From NCBI GenBank assembly GCA_947375085.1, contig CANCEQ010000058.1, positions 1 to 15,575 of the forward strand: a stretch of 15,575 nucleotides of DNA. The letters run 5' to 3'. Of this stretch, positions 14,668 through 15,575 are shown piece after piece; the first letter of the stretch is position 1, and every line of letters starts with the position of its first letter. This DNA comes from Flavobacteriales bacterium (GTDB taxonomy: Bacteria > Bacteroidota > Bacteroidia > Flavobacteriales > Crocinitomicaceae). The notes beneath the pieces were generated by a model, which saw only the letters and a program-made list of their open reading frames with translations, was not told where the DNA came from and made no database searches. The position numbers and the translations under genes are program-made.

Positions 14668-15575
14668 ATGAAATCGAACAAATTTTTATTTAAACCGAGT
14701 AGAGTATTTACTTTTGTTTTATTGATAGTAGGCTTAAATGCTTGTGGACAAGACCAAAACGTGAAACATATTACAAATGCTATTTCAAAAGAAAATGCCA
14801 TGATAAAGACAGATGAAGAGTGGAAAAAGGATTTAACGAAGGAACAATATTATGTACTTCGTCAACAAGGAACTGAAGCGCCTTATTCTGGTAAGTTGTT
14901 GTTAAACAAAGACAAAGGCGTATATAAATGTGCTGGTTGTGGAAATGAATTATTCACAGATGAGATGAAATTTGATTCTCATTGTGGATGGCCAAGTTTC
15001 GATAAAGAAATCGCAGGTGGAAAAATCGTGACGAAAGAAGATAATAGTCATGGGATGAAACGTACTGAAATTGAATGCGCAAAATGTGGAGGACACTTGG
15101 GACATCTGTTTAATGACGGTCCAACTGAAACTGGAATGCGTTATTGTGTAAATTCACTTTCATTAGAGTTTTTGAGTGAAGAAGAACTTAAGAAATCGAA
15201 AGCTGCAATGAATCAAAAAATGGACACAATCACTTTAGGGGGAGGTTGTTATTGGTGTGTGGAAGCAGTGTATGAAATGCTGAAAGGTGTTGAAAAAGTT
15301 GAATCAGGATTTTCTGGAGGGCATGTAAAAAATCCTAGTTATAAGGAAGTTTGTGAAGGAACTACAGGTCATGCTGAAGTTGTACAAATTGTTTTTGACA
15401 ATACAAAAACCTCATTGGATGAAATATTTAAAGTGTTTTTTACTGTTCACGATCCTACAACTTTAAACAGACAAGGAGCAGATGTTGGAACACAATATCG
15501 CTCGGTTATTTTCTATAGAAATGATGAGCAACGTAAAGCGGCAAAAAGTATCATTGATGAATTGAATGCTCAAAA
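14668..15575 (+). CDS. msrBA: Lipoprotein MsrB-MsrA fusion, peptide-methionine sulfoxide reductase, 3' end outside window
   Basis: Bifunctional repair enzyme that reduces R- (MsrB) and S- (MsrA) methionine sulfoxide in proteins. The start ATG at 14668 opens a lipoprotein signal: basic N-terminus, hydrophobic core (13-23), lipobox LNAC with Cys26. It should therefore sit on the periplasmic face of a membrane. MsrB domain about 48-170: zinc pairs C88/C91 and C137/C140, HCGWPSF with Cys106, and catalytic Cys160 in RYCVNS. MsrA domain from about 187: GGGCYWC with catalytic Cys194, followed by [14 protein letters not shown] and HDPTT. The frame is open to the window end (302 codons), so the C-terminus is missing. 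Order B then A is the reverse of the Neisseria-type A-B fusion. It follows the sigma/anti-sigma pair by 77 bases. Confidence 0.95.
   Translation, partial: MKSNKFLFKPSRVFTFVLLIVGLNACGQDQNVKHITNAISKENAMIKTDEEWKKDLTKEQYYVLRQQGTEAPYSGKLLLNKDKGVYKCAGCGNELFTDEMKFDSHCGWPSFDKEIAGGKIVTKEDNSHGMKRTEIECAKCGGHLGHLFNDGPTETGMRYCVNSLSLEFLSEEELKKSKAAMNQKMDTITLGGGCYWCVEAVYEMLKGVEKVESGFSGGHVKNPSYKEVCEGTTGHAEVVQIVFDNTKTSLDEIFKVFFTVHDPTTLNRQGADVGTQYRSVIFYRNDEQRKAAKSIIDELNAQ

Overview
The window looks like a chromosomal segment of a Bacteroidota (Flavobacteriales-type) bacterium. Signs are very AT-rich DNA, a scarcity of Shine-Dalgarno motifs before starts, several matches to the Bacteroidota -7 promoter element TAnnTTTG, and lineage-typical proteins: DUF4175, the long IspG, a YbeY whose third zinc His is replaced, and an MsrB-MsrA lipoprotein. 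Most genes are housekeeping. The genus cannot be settled from sequence alone.

Layout. (1) 1-1130, minus: gltX, cut by the window edge. (2) 1161-1257: a palindromic repeat with ends TTAACCACAG/CTGTGGTTAA. (3) 1363-5586, plus: a tight operon of a DUF4175 membrane/coiled-coil protein, a GHKL ATPase of the RsbW type and ybeY, closed by an intrinsic terminator. (4) 5669-7543, plus: mnmG (gidA) with its own terminator. Three parS-like ParB sites flank it: two exact copies of TGTTTCACGTGAAACA (5565-5580 inside the end of ybeY, 5644-5659 in the mnmG leader) and one variant with core GTTCCACGTGGAAC (7550-7563) just after mnmG. (5) 7544-8323: a gene-poor stretch with a broken GIY-YIG nuclease gene between two copies of a short hairpin repeat, one of which runs into the end of ispG. 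(6) 8324-10252, minus: ispG, large form. (7) 10428-13588, plus: fatty-acid desaturase, a YjbR-like protein, an S4-domain RNA-binding protein, a CDP-alcohol phosphatidyltransferase and a DUF1697 protein, closely packed. (8) 13591-13712: a second TTAACCACAG palindrome, whose right arm runs into the start of the next gene. (9) 13684-15575, plus: an ECF sigma factor, a small zinc-finger anti-sigma protein and an MsrB-MsrA lipoprotein cut by the window edge.

How they may work together. The sigma/anti-sigma/MsrBA set reads as an envelope oxidative-repair module. The desaturase and CDP-alcohol phosphatidyltransferase both concern membrane lipids. The parS cluster suggests that this is a ParB-loading region, which is usually near the replication origin, although no parA, parB or origin is visible here. 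The less expected signals are the parS cluster overlapping a gene end and a probable promoter, and two palindromic repeat families that have been absorbed into protein-coding ends (ispG C-terminus, sigma-factor N-terminus).
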